DNA from: Chrysomallon squamiferum
Taxonomy: Eukaryota > Mollusca > Gastropoda > Neomphalida > Peltospiridae
Assembly (NCBI GenBank): GCA_012295275.1
Contig: CM022665.1
Location: 42,458,652-42,522,651, forward strand
Length of the DNA stretch: 64,000 nucleotides
Reading direction: 5' to 3'
Shown here in pieces: positions 25,788 through 37,875 of this stretch. Under the pieces are notes generated by a model. It was not told where the DNA came from. It ran no database searches and worked only from the letters and a program-made list of their open reading frames with translations. The translations under genes and the position numbers were made by a program. The number at the start of each line of letters is the position of its first letter. Position 1 is the first letter of the stretch.

Positions 25788-26642
25788 ATGGCACTGGACA
25801 GTACAAGTCTTGATATTGGATTTTCAACAGAAATTGATTTAAATAGTGTTAGTAGCCACCAGGATTATTGTAATGCAGATGGAAATAGTTACTTGGATGT
25901 TTTGGCTTTGTGTGATTATAATGAGCCTGTAGTTAGTGTTCCAGATACACAGAACAATATTTCTAATGAGGAACTTTGTGATACAATATGGGATTCATCA
26001 GAACAAAAAACATGTCAACCAAAATTCTCAGATTATCAAAAAAGGAAATTAAAGGATTATGACATTAATGAAACAGGGATGAAATCATCGGGTCTTGTTA
26101 ATAAGAAGAAGAAAACTGTCAAACACACAAACTTATTGAAACAGAAAAACAAGAAGGCTGTTTGCAAATATGATTATACTGATTTCATTGAATTATTATC
26201 AGATGAGCCGCTTGATACTCCAATCCAAACCGTCCCACCAAATTCACCATTTGATGGAATCAAAGTAGATTCATCATACAACAGTCCATTCATATCCTGT
26301 TTGCTTGAGATTCTTGAACAATCACAGATGAATAGTCCAAGCAAAGAATGTAAAGAATCACCTTTTGTCAGCCAAGAGAATCTGTCTTCAAATCTTCCTC
26401 CCAGTTTCTGCACAAATGATGAATCTCCATGTCCAGATATACTGTGTCCAGCAAGTCCCTGCAACTATCGGATATCTGTCCAGGCACTTGACGACCATGT
26501 TGTACCTCAGTTAAATCATCCAGAAGATCAGAACACTCATGTTTCTGATATATTTTATGAGATGTCTACGTCAAGTCATTTCAGAGTATTGCAGTCTTGT
26601 ACTAGCCTTGATCACATTGTTCCAGACTTCATAGAAGAATAG
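25788..26642 (+). CDS. Unrecognised Ser/Asp-rich protein, 284 residues or longer
   Basis: One uninterrupted frame of 284 codons with a good start context (aaaATGg) and ordinary, non-repetitive composition. I do not recognise the family. Seen in the protein: an acidic, Asn/Ser-rich N-terminal third; a Lys-rich run at about 106-123 that looks like a bipartite nuclear signal; two hydrophobic-acidic segments (TDFIELLSDE at 131-140 and the LLEILEQ area at 172-178) resembling short activation or docking motifs; and three SPF tripeptides at 153, 166 and 191. The exon is preceded by a long T tract and tatag at about 25768-25772. No in-frame stop lies between that acceptor and the ATG, so coding exons upstream are possible. 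The mRNA may end near the AATAAA at 26756. A nuclear regulatory protein is a guess. Confidence 0.75.
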   Translation: MALDSTSLDIGFSTEIDLNSVSSHQDYCNADGNSYLDVLALCDYNEPVVSVPDTQNNISNEELCDTIWDSSEQKTCQPKFSDYQKRKLKDYDINETGMKSSGLVNKKKKTVKHTNLLKQKNKKAVCKYDYTDFIELLSDEPLDTPIQTVPPNSPFDGIKVDSSYNSPFISCLLEILEQSQMNSPSKECKESPFVSQENLSSNLPPSFCTNDESPCPDILCPASPCNYRISVQALDDHVVPQLNHPEDQNTHVSDIFYEMSTSSHFRVLQSCTSLDHIVPDFIEE

Positions 26643-26755
26643 AATAGAAAAAATTACAGTTTTGACATAAATCATAAATTGTAATACAGAAAAATAGTTA
26701 AATACCTTTTATATATATATATATCTTTTGATATTCTGCAAAAAATTATTCCAGT

Positions 26756-26761
26756 AATAAA
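26756..26761 (+). terminator. Candidate poly(A) signal of the 284-residue gene
   Basis: AATAAA 114 bp after the stop codon, the first canonical signal downstream. Longer 3' UTRs are possible. Confidence 0.5.
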
Positions 26762-29122
26762 GCAACAAAGATAGCATAACAAGTTCCTAAAATGTATAAA
26801 ATTACAGTATTTATATTTTTCTCATCCATGAAAAAGTATTGTCATAATTTAGTACTAGTAAAGATCGATGTTAAATATTTTGGAAATGTACAAAATATAT
26901 TTATGCAATATCTATAGATTTGACTTGGTTATTGAACAAAAGTGACATTGTTTATTTAACTTATGTTACAAACATAGATGCCAGTATTGTATTCATTGTC
27001 TTAAGATCAAGATAACTTGGGCATACTATATTGTCATAGTTTTTATGATGAATATATAGAAAGGGGTTATTAACTTTTTCATGTTACAGATTTTTTTTAT
27101 GCAAAAAATAATATGTAATATTTATTACATAAATTATTATGTATACCTTTTATGAAATAGGAAATTTAAAAATTTAAGTTGTTGAAAAAGTAGTGAACCA
27201 AAAAAGAAGTCATAGTTTTGCATTCTGCAACAGATTTTTATTGGTCAGTGAAATGTAAGTGGCATTTAATGTGAATGTGTGTGTGTGTGTGTGTGTTTGT
27301 TTGTGTGATCATCTTTACTACCCATTTATGCAGTTTCTTTTCAGTTAAATCACATGGAAAGGAACCTTCTACAGTTTCATTATAGGTTTTAAACAAATTT
27401 ATTTGTTTATCAAGAGTAAGATGAAGTTATATTTATACTTTGAAGATCATTTACCTTAGTTTAGTTGTAGAAACAAGAAATCAAGATAAATAATAATAAT
27501 AAATATTACATATTTAAATAATACTTTCAGTTCTATAGTTAACCAAAATGAGTGTGAGTTTATATATGGATTATCTGAGCCCAGATAATTTTGATATTCC
27601 ATAAAAATATTTATTTTTATTATTGCTAAAAACACACACTTTGCCACTATCTGAATCTGCACTTATTTTTATTGGTTGTTTGTATCACAATTTAACAACA
27701 ACCTTTTTATCTGGATAGATGATTGCGAAGATAAAGTTACACAGTGTCTAACATAACATGTTTCATATAAATTATTTTATCCATTTATCAATAAAAGTAA
27801 TCTTTTTCTTTATCATAAAATAGTTGCAGTATGCTATGTGATCCTGATATTAAACATAGATATAACTGGAATTTTTTTATATGCATATTTGTTTCCCCAC
27901 CCTCTTTATGTGCTATTAAAATGTTTACATTTTTTTCTTGATCACTGACAGGTAGGAGGGGGGATTATTGTTTTTTTATGTAAAAATAACATCACATTTT
28001 TGTTATTAGTTGCCAGATAAAGGCACCAAATAATATGTTATTATCTGAAAATAATATGAATGTGTTAGTGAGCAGTGCTCAAGGTCATGCTTATTTGTTG
28101 TTTTGTTTTTTTAATATTTACACATTAGTTTATATTTGTTGTTTGTTAATGCAATTTATTTAAGTTTGAAAGAATTTATATTTAAAGTGATATTTTCTTG
28201 AATGTTAACTATTGTTATGGTTATTTTATTTTTCAGAGTTAAATATGATAATTTTATTATTTGTGCTGATATCTTAAAGACATATAACTTGTGATACTGC
28301 TGTCAGTGGTACTAATATTAATACATTCTGCATACTTTCACATGTAATTGTTTAAAACCTGGGGTCAGCCTTTACTATTAATAAAGCATAATAATAATTT
28401 TTAAATGTTAATCATGGACTGGCAAAGTTGTTGATGTGAGTCTGAAAATGGTTGAAAAATTATCAAAGATTATTTTCCTTTAAATAGAGAAATTTATTAT
28501 AATAAAATATTTATTTATTTTGTATCCTTGGGGATTGATGAGAGTACATGGATTCCATAAAGAGTTTATATGTTTAATTTTTGTTATTATTATTATTTTA
28601 TTATTTTTAATTTATTTATTTTTGGTTTTAAATTGACAAATTTTATTATTATCAGAGGTTGCTCTTCAGTTTAAAACAATCACATTGAAAGAAAACAAAA
28701 TGTATGTATATGCCACATCTTCATTCAGTCCATATTTATGAACTCAGCATATTACTGTGATTCAGTTTTAACTATTTACAATTATTTATTAAAATGCTTG
28801 TTCCAGTTAAAATAAAATTGATTATTTGTTAAAGAGCATTGTTGTTTTCTTGTGGGTTTTTTTTTTTCTCTCTCTCTCTCTCTCTCTCTCTCCATCTTTA
28901 TTTTAAGTGCAGTAGTACTTTGAACTAACCAGAAGCTTACAATCAAGATTATATAGATACAGATAAAGATCAAGAGGCTATTTAAGCATTGATAAAAACG
29001 TGAATGAATTTAGTAAACAATGAAGGTTGTTTATCATTTAATGCAATAAAACAACAGCAATGATTGGTTTCAGTATTGTGAATTTGTTGTGCATTTTATT
29101 CTTAAAATAAATGCAGGTATTT

Positions 29123-29164
<42 letters not shown>

Positions 29165-29250
29165 GTCTTCCTAACCTGTAATTATGAAACAGAACTAACT
29201 GCCCTTGATTTACTCTGCAGGCTTGAGTGAAAGGCTGGAGATAAACGCCT
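26762..29250. other. Intergenic or 3' UTR stretch without a recognised gene
   Basis: A/T-rich DNA with (GT)n near 27276-27300 and (TC)n tracts at about 28868-28892 and 29128-29161. No exon is supported. Part may be a long 3' UTR of the upstream gene. Confidence 0.5.
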
Positions 29251-29267
29251 GGTTTGCCGTCTAGTTG

Positions 29268-29320
29268 AGTATTACGTCATGCCAACAGTACGCGGGGTGG
29301 GGCCAGCTGCAGTAGGCTGA
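29268..29320 (+). promoter_or_regulatory. Possible RCOR promoter: CRE-like and GC-box motifs
   Basis: A compact non-A/T island holds ATTACGTCA (CRE/ATF half of TGACGTCA type), then CGCGGGGTGGGGCC (GC-box-like), in otherwise A/T-rich DNA about 1.4 kb upstream of the RCOR start codon. A strong acceptor at 30597 shows that a 5' UTR exon must lie upstream, which fits a start here. The link is inference. Confidence 0.4.
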
Positions 29321-29724
29321 ATAAACTATACTGTCCATTGTCAGTTGTTTTTGTTGTTTTTTAAATCAGCTGATTTGCCTATTAATAACTGGACATACAA
29401 GTTAAAACGTACAAATTCCTTGTTGTTAATTCGTTTAACTATCGATTTTTCATTAATCCACAAAACGTGGCTAAAGTTTGGTCAACCTAAAAACCTAGCC
29501 TACATAATTCCAATGACTAAATTTAGTACATGTATTATTTTGACGTGGCTAGTAGTTTTACCAGATTGTATATGAATTAGATACAATAAAATGTATAGGC
29601 AATATATTTTACAGAACTATAAATTATTAATACGCGGTAAATCACCAGATGATGAAATTAATCATTATTAAACGTTTTCATTAAACATTTCAAAATGGTA
29701 CAAATTAATGTTGTGACAACATAA

Positions 29725-29769
<45 letters not shown>

Positions 29770-30597
29770 TTATTTATTTATTTTTTATTTTATTTTTTAT
29801 TTTTTTAAATAAGAATTTGAAAAAACGAAAAAGAAATGTTCATTTCATGTTACATGGCCAAAATACATCATGAAACCCGATTTAGATAACTCATGTATCG
29901 ATACCGAATTTCCCGTTACACACAAAACCAAATACAAAGAATCATTCTTTACGGTGGTCTGTTGGGGACAAATCCAGTAGTAAAATGTAACAAAGGCTTC
30001 CTGTATCAAAATTAATAAAATATGACTTGCAGGCTAACTTTCTTTAAATAACTAATCTAGCAAAGATGATTGAATAGTTTCGTCTACATTACGTTTCTTT
30101 AAAGTTAAATAATGAAAAATTCTTGTTTATGGAGGTCTCATAAGAAGAAATTTCTCCATGGCTCTGTTGAACTTATACTAGAAGAGAAACCTGAATAAAT
30201 TACAAATATCTCAGTTCGCTTCTATCTATTTTGTCTAGTTCATTTACATTTCGTGTTTTTCATGAAAAACTCATATATTTGAGAGTATGTGCATTTATCG
30301 AACGAAAATAATTTAATAAGTAAGTATTTGCATTTTATATGTTTTGAAGTTGCCAAAAAAGATCTGGCGGAACTAGGTTGACTGTATGTATCCGCCGACA
30401 TGGTATTATAAATATTACAGTTAAGAAATATATACAACAAACTTAAATGAAACAATATCCATAAGTATCATTATTTGTATATATATTCAACTGTCATTTG
30501 TAAATGTTGTGTAGTAGACAATAACACATTTTCCCTTTGGAACTACTTTCTGTACCTGACCACACAACAGTCTCTTCCTTTGCTTGCCTGTGTTCAG
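29321..30597 (+). other. Probable RCOR first intron / 5' UTR region
   Basis: No coding exon is seen. It contains an (AAT)n microsatellite at 29727-29770. It ends with a strong pyrimidine tract and ttcag at 30593-30597, so 30598-30682 is probably 5' UTR of the first coding exon of RCOR. Confidence 0.45.
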
Positions 30598-30682
30598 AAC
30601 GTCGGAGCACTAAGTCGTCAAAATTGAACGAATTCAGCTTAGAACTCGAAGAAAAGGTACCCCGGGTACCCAGGAGTACGAT

Positions 30683-33218
30683 ATGGTAATGGCAGACAGA
30701 AATGCTGACGACTATCGCAATGGGAGGCCATCTAGAGGGGCCAGTCCAAATTCTGAGGATAGTAGCGGTGATGATTCCGACCAAGGTGAGTTTTGGCGAT
30801 TATCCGTTGAAGTTCTCCATAGAAAAATACTGAAACTCGTTTTTTTTAATATTATTTAATTAGTAAAAAATTTAGTTGACCCTCAGTATTTTTTTCTCTT
30901 CAGAAAATGGAATGAGAGTTGGTGATGAATATCAGGCCGAGATACCAGAAATAAATACCGGTAGGTAAATACGGGGTAAATGTTGCATGTACACATTGGC
31001 GCATGTGATCTATTTTTAGACTATTTAGATCAGTCACTGAAGCTAGTACAGTACGTAGAACGGGAGGAGTGGCTTGCATATACACTATAATTTATATGGT
31101 TCATTCTCTTATCAATAAATTTCTGTATATTTTTCCATCACTGTTGTTAGCGTTATTATTAATGCACATAAATAAAAATAAAACAACAAAAACAGCCTGC
31201 GATTATGCCCGGATTTATATATTTTTTTAAATTTCGAAATAATTTTATTCATTAATTTTCATTAATGTATGTTGTATGTATATTATATTTCTTTCGTTTT
31301 GTTGTTTATTTTCTTTTCTCTCCTTTTTATTATTTTTTTTTTCACACTGGGGAAAAGTAACAATATATTCTCTGCAGTGTAAATTATCTGAACCAAAAGT
31401 CTTGATAATGAACCAACTTTTTTTTATAAGCTAAATTACTTATTTTTTTGTAAATTAAAATGCAAATAAAATAAATACGAACAACATCAAGTGACAGACA
31501 ATGCCCACATGTATACCTCTTTTTTTCATAAGTTAAAAGAAATTTATTTGCATAAGAAATTAAATTTAAAAAATAAAAACACAGTCCAGAGCTTTCTATT
31601 TAGTGTAATGAATAACTGTTTCATTAATAATTTAGAAAGGATTTTTACAACATTGAAATAAAATAAAAAGTCAGTTGTTAATAATATTTAAAAAGATAAC
31701 ATAAATACATGTTTCTAAATCAATCACACTAATTATTGCTACAGTTCAAATTAATTTTTTTTTATTTTTTTTCTCCATTTGTGTTTGACAGTTTAGAAGT
31801 GAGAAATACAGTAAAACTTTTTTTTTCAGTGTAATTTGTTTCATTATTTTTCAAAAACAATTATTGGGATAGTTTTCTTAATTACAGAGATTAACACTGA
31901 CTATATTATTTATTCACTATCTTATATTGCAGCAACTCGAAATGATTCTAGAACAGATGCCATGCTTGTTTGGGCTCCATCGAATGAGATGGAGGACATC
32001 AAAAGTAAGTCATGTTTAACTGACAGGAATGGTTTCTGAAAAATACATTTTTGTGTGTGTGTGTGTGTATGTACACATACAAAATCTTTTACAGGAAATC
32101 AGAAAAAAGAATTTCTTGTTATTTTGTAATATGTCACTTGTATAATTATGTACATTATATGCATTTGTGCATACAAACATTCACTGATACAGGTAGTTTT
32201 ATTTAAAAGTTTTCTTACAAATAAACTTTACAGTGTATCTCTAAAGTTTTTTGCATTGGGGATAGTTGACTTGCAAAATGAGTACAGAAAATATTTTGAA
32301 AACAGAAAAAAAAATATATTTTTAACTGGTAGAAAGGTAATTATAATTTTTTACTGTTATTTTGTATTCTATGTAATCACCATTCATAAACAGAGTTTAT
32401 TAAAATAAAAAAAATAATGTTTGGAAGCAGCAGAATTGGATTTACACAAAACAGTTTGTTTTTCTATATAATATGTAGAATATAAAAGGCACCTATAAGT
32501 CCACATGATAGAAATATGTTGAGACCTGGAAGAAATGAAAGGACTAATTTCTATCATTAAATTATAATGTATCTCAACTTTTAAAATAATAGAAACAAAT
32601 TTGTCAAATGAAATGGATAACTTAGTCAAAACATTGAAAACATTTTATAGCAGTGAACAAAGGGAGCTTACTCTTACTTTTTGCAATTTTGTAGGATAAT
32701 AATCATTAGGTTTTGGATCTGTTTCTATTTCCTTTTTTTTGTTATTGCTTTTTTTCTTTTTTTGATTTTTGGTAAATTTATTTTAAATAAAGCCAGATGT
32801 AGGAAAGTTAAGTAACATTTTTGTAAGATTAACAAAAGGGCAAGTTCTGTGTCCTGTAATTATTATTTAGTTATTGTTATTGTTATGAAAGTTTTAAAAA
32901 TTCCAGCATTATTTTACTCTTTTCAGTTGATGAATATACAACTATTGCCAAAGAAAAACATGGCTACAATACAGAACAGGTGGGTCAATGCAAATGAAAA
33001 TGTAAATATATTTTTCAAATCTGTATTTTTGTAAAAGTGAGTAAAATTAATTTAGCACTAAACTAAATCTTAATTCTAATATTCTGTGATAACTGTATTT
33101 CATCAAAAGCTTTGAATAATTTAAAGAATTATAATAATTAACTGCTTCTTATTTTCACTAATTTTTTATTATTATTTATTTATTTATTTATTATTATTAT
33201 TATTTATTATTATTTATT

Positions 33219-33266
<48 letters not shown>

Positions 33267-36159
33267 TTATTATTTATTTATTTATTTATTTATATACATA
33301 TGTACAGAGAGAGAAAAAAAATAAAAGCCAACATTGTAATAAATTAAAATGATTTCTTTTAAATGTTCTTTTCTCTTAGAATTTTTATTGCACTTCAGGC
33401 TTTGGGGATGTTATTTTGGCACAAACACAACGTGGACCGAGCGCTCGCAGACTTGGCCAATTTCACACCATTTCCAGATGAGTGGACAGTGGAGGACAAA
33501 GTTCTGTTTGAACAGGCCTTCAGTTTTCATGGCAAGAGTTTCCACAGAATACGACAAATGGTAAAAAATATAAAACTTCAGCAGTCCTACAGCTTAAAAT
33601 GTATACATTTTTTTTTTTTTTTTTTACTGTTTAAATTTTTAACAGACTTTATTAATTAACAGTTATATAGGTTCATTTGTGACGTACATTTGATAACCTT
33701 TTTGTTTACTAATCATGCTAATCTGATAGGCACAAGATTAGCCATAATATTATTTCTTCTAATACAGGTATTCCTTCCCCAGGTGATGTAATTCAAATAT
33801 GCAGGAAAAATAACTGTGATGAAAATAAAAGTCTGATGTGTAGTTTTTATTGTAAATTTTGATTGAGACAGTTTCTGTTAAAAGCAAAACTGTTAACAAA
33901 CCATTGAAATATTAGAATAGTTCCTATACCTTTATGACATTTTTTGGTGTGTTTATTTATTTATTTTTTTAAATTGTAAAAAAAAAAAAAAAAAAAAATT
34001 CCTTTATTTACATTACTATGCTGTTAACTTGTTGTTTCAGTATTGTGTCAGTTAATTTAAAAAAATTATATTATTTCATACTGCAGCTGCCAGACAAGTC
34101 AATAGCAGCACTGGTGAAGTATTACTACTCCTGGAAGAAGACGAGATCTCGAACAAGTCTGATGGACAGACAGGCAAAACGACTTCACAGTCAGCGAGGC
34201 ACAGACAGGTACATTTTACTTGTCTCTCACAACAAATTTACAGCTAATACTTCTACTTTGATATTTAAGTGTGCATATTTTCTGGCCAGTAATAAGCTAT
34301 TCTGAGTAGGGGTTACAGATCCCATATAATATTTATGAAAAACAAAATAATAATAAAAGATTGGATTGTTTGTTGAAGAGACTTAAAGGAGAATGGACAT
34401 TTTCATCTAGAACAAATAATAATGGTCAATATTTTAGGTTGTGCTTTTGTTATTATTTATTAAATAATCCATCATTCTAATTTGATATGCATGAGTTAAA
34501 TCATACTGTTATATACTCTGTGCTTTAACTGGTGATGAAATCTAATAATGTAAGATGAGAATTAAAAGAGAATAAACATTTTCATCTAGAAAAAAAGTAT
34601 AAAAGGCAGTATTTGAGGTTTTGATTTTGATCAGGCAGCATAAATATTTTCATTGTCATTGTCATTATGATTATTATTTATTTATTTTAATTTTTTTTTA
34701 TTTTTATTTTTATTTTATTTTATTATTTTTGTTATTATTTCTTTAACTCCATCATGGCAATATAATCTTAGTGTCCGGTATTCAGTTGATTTTATTATTG
34801 AATAGTGTTATTTGTTATAGTATGTAGAGTTTATTAAAAAGTGTTTATATCTTTTCATTCAAACAGTGATTTGTCAGATGAAGGTGAAAGGCTGTCTGAC
34901 AGTGACAGTGAAACTAAAGAAAATGGGGTAAGTTGACAGTTGATCAATTTACAGACACAAATATAATATTTTAATATATTTACATTGTAGGAATAAATGA
35001 ATATGAATTTATGCTCAGTAATAACAAAGGTTATTTAACAAGTAACAGCTCAGTCAACGCCCTTACATGGTTTGTTATGTTTGTGTATGTGTAAGACTGA
35101 AGATACAAGGTTTGTTATGTTTGTGTGTGTGGTTAGTACTGAACCTGCCTTACAAGAAAGGCTATTTACCAGTTTTGAAAATAACCTACCTTGTGTGTAA
35201 CATTGAACCTACCTTACAAGGTTTGTTTTGTTTATATGTGTACAAGATTAACGTTTGTGTATGTGTGATGCTGAACCTACCTTACAAGATTAGTTACGTT
35301 TGTATGTGTGTAATACTGAACCTACCTTACAAGGTTTGTTATGTTTTTGTGTGTAATACTGAACCTGCCTTACAAGGTTTGTTATGTTTGTGTGTGTGTA
35401 ATACTGAACCTACCTTACAAGGTTTGTTATGTTTGTATGTGTGTAATACTGAACCTACCTTACAAGGTTTGTTACGTTTGTATGTGTGTAATACTGAACT
35501 GCCTTACAAATGTGTGTGTGTGTGTGTGTGGGTTGTTACCTTACAAGGGTTGTTATGTTTTGTGTGTGTAGTATTAAAGGTTTTTCATTTTAATTGTGTA
35601 TTTACATGTTGTTGTTTTCAGACTGTTGACAGGGACCATTGTAACAACTGTAAAGTTAAAACTTCTCAGATTCACGTCACACCCAAAGGTTCTCTGTGTA
35701 ACTTCTGTTATCAGTACTGGAGGTGAGACTTTTAAAATATTTGTGTACAGTATTTTCTGGAGTGGCCGTAATTTACTCGGCAGTGTTTCAGGACCTAATA
35801 TATATATATCTACATATATATATATATCTACATATACATATAGAAAAAATCCCTTTATTTTAAATAATTCTATATATTCTAATTAGAAATTTGCAGTTAA
35901 TGGTAGTTTTGGTAATGTGAAATAATAAATAAAAATATACATATGTATTTTATTTTACAACAGTAGTTTTAGTTTTCTGTTGAGTATGTCAGTGTTTCTT
36001 TGTTTTTGCAGTAGGTTTAAAATTTCTGATTATGGTGACAGTTACTTTAATTTTTTTTTTTTTTTTTCAATTCTTGATTTGAAACTGTGAGACCTTGTGA
36101 TAGCATATTGAAAAACAAACACAAAAAAAACCTCCTTATATTCTCCTTATTTTTAAAGA

Positions 36160-36191
<32 letters not shown>

Positions 36192-37740
36192 CTTTTTGCT
36201 AGTTTATATCTGAGTTAAAATTTAATTTTGTCATGATATTATTTTTCAGACGGACTGGTTTCATGCGACCACAGGGTTCAAAACGTCACGAACAGCACAT
36301 GGTTCGAGCTCACCCGATGAAACACAAAAGGAAACCACCGAAGGGAATGTTCCTCACCAAGGAAGACATGCTGGCCATGTTGACTGGTCCAGCTGCTCAG
36401 CCAGAAGCCATTTTGAAATCACTCGATGCCGAACACATTGCTCTGAAACGTGAGGTGAGAATTATTTTAGACTTTATGAGCAACAGGATGAAATGTTGTT
36501 TTTGCTTTTTGTTTTGTTTTTTTTCTGAAGGGGAGAGGTTTGTTTAGCTGAGGAAGATGTTGTTTTTAAGGTGCACAGCAATTAAAATTGCAGATATTAT
36601 GAAGAGCTTTAATGACAATAGGATAACAATAAAAATAAAGTTTTAAAAATATTTATATTATATTTGTAAATATGAGACTTTATTTTATTTTTTTATTATT
36701 ATTATGGTGTACATTAAAAAATATTTAATGTTTAGTGGTGAAACAATTTTTTTTTTATAATTGATTTTATTTTTTTCTAATGTTAATCATATTATTAATT
36801 TGTATATTTTTTGTCATTTTACTTGTTTAATTGTGTGTGTCTGAGAGAGAATTGTTAATGCATAGAGTCAGATGGACAGTTAAAGATGTGCTTAGTGAGT
36901 GAATTATTTTTATTTATTATTCAGGTTCAAAGCAATAAACAGATGATCAGTTTTCAAAAAGAGAAGTTGGGAAATGGAATAAAAGAGTTCCAGCCTCCAG
37001 AGGTGAGTTCAGCTGCTTACCTCCCATGTAGAATCAACTACATGTTTATATCCAGTGAACTGTAAACCTCTTCTGCTCTAACATACATTTTACAGGAGCA
37101 TTCAGTATCAGCCCAAAACAGTAGTATTATGTTAGTGTGTTAGAAAATCTGGTTTAAGAAAATGATTCAGACTTACTACTTCTGAATAGATAACAAAGTT
37201 TGTTAGTCTAAAATGAAATAAATTTAATTTTTAATTTTATTTTTATTTTCCAGGCTCCGTTCAAAATCAATGCAAGATGGACAAATGAAGAATTACTGCT
37301 AGCTGTTCAAGGTAATGTATGTCATAAAAACTAGTGACTTAGAGTTACTTGAAAGAGACCATATTTTATTAAAAGATTTCCTATGTTTTTATGTTCTTTG
37401 TATTTTGATAAAACTACCACACTGTGTTCTGTATCTGGATCATTTCCCATTCACAAATTGGAGGTGGTCTTCATAAACATGAAAACTTTCTTGTCAGAGA
37501 TTAATTACTACTAATCTACAAAAATTTCCTCTTTCTTATCTTCATTATACAAAAATCATAAATATAATATCTTTGCTACTAAAATATTCTTACATTATTT
37601 TGTTATTTCTTAATTTCTAATAAACCACCATCCTAAAAAAGAACAGAAAAAAAAGAAACTCATTAAAAAAAATAACAAGCTGCAGGTATGATTAAATGAA
37701 AGTGAATTGCCAGCATTTTTAAAAGTGTGTTTGTGTCTGT

Positions 37741-37799
<59 letters not shown>

Positions 37800-37808
37800 T
37801 ACTATTAC

Positions 37809-37875
<67 letters not shown>

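Noticed and set aside
35067-35621. Long plus-strand frame upstream of the zinc-finger exon as a separate gene
   Set aside because: It is the 45-bp minisatellite of an intron; only the part after the acceptor at 35621 is coding.
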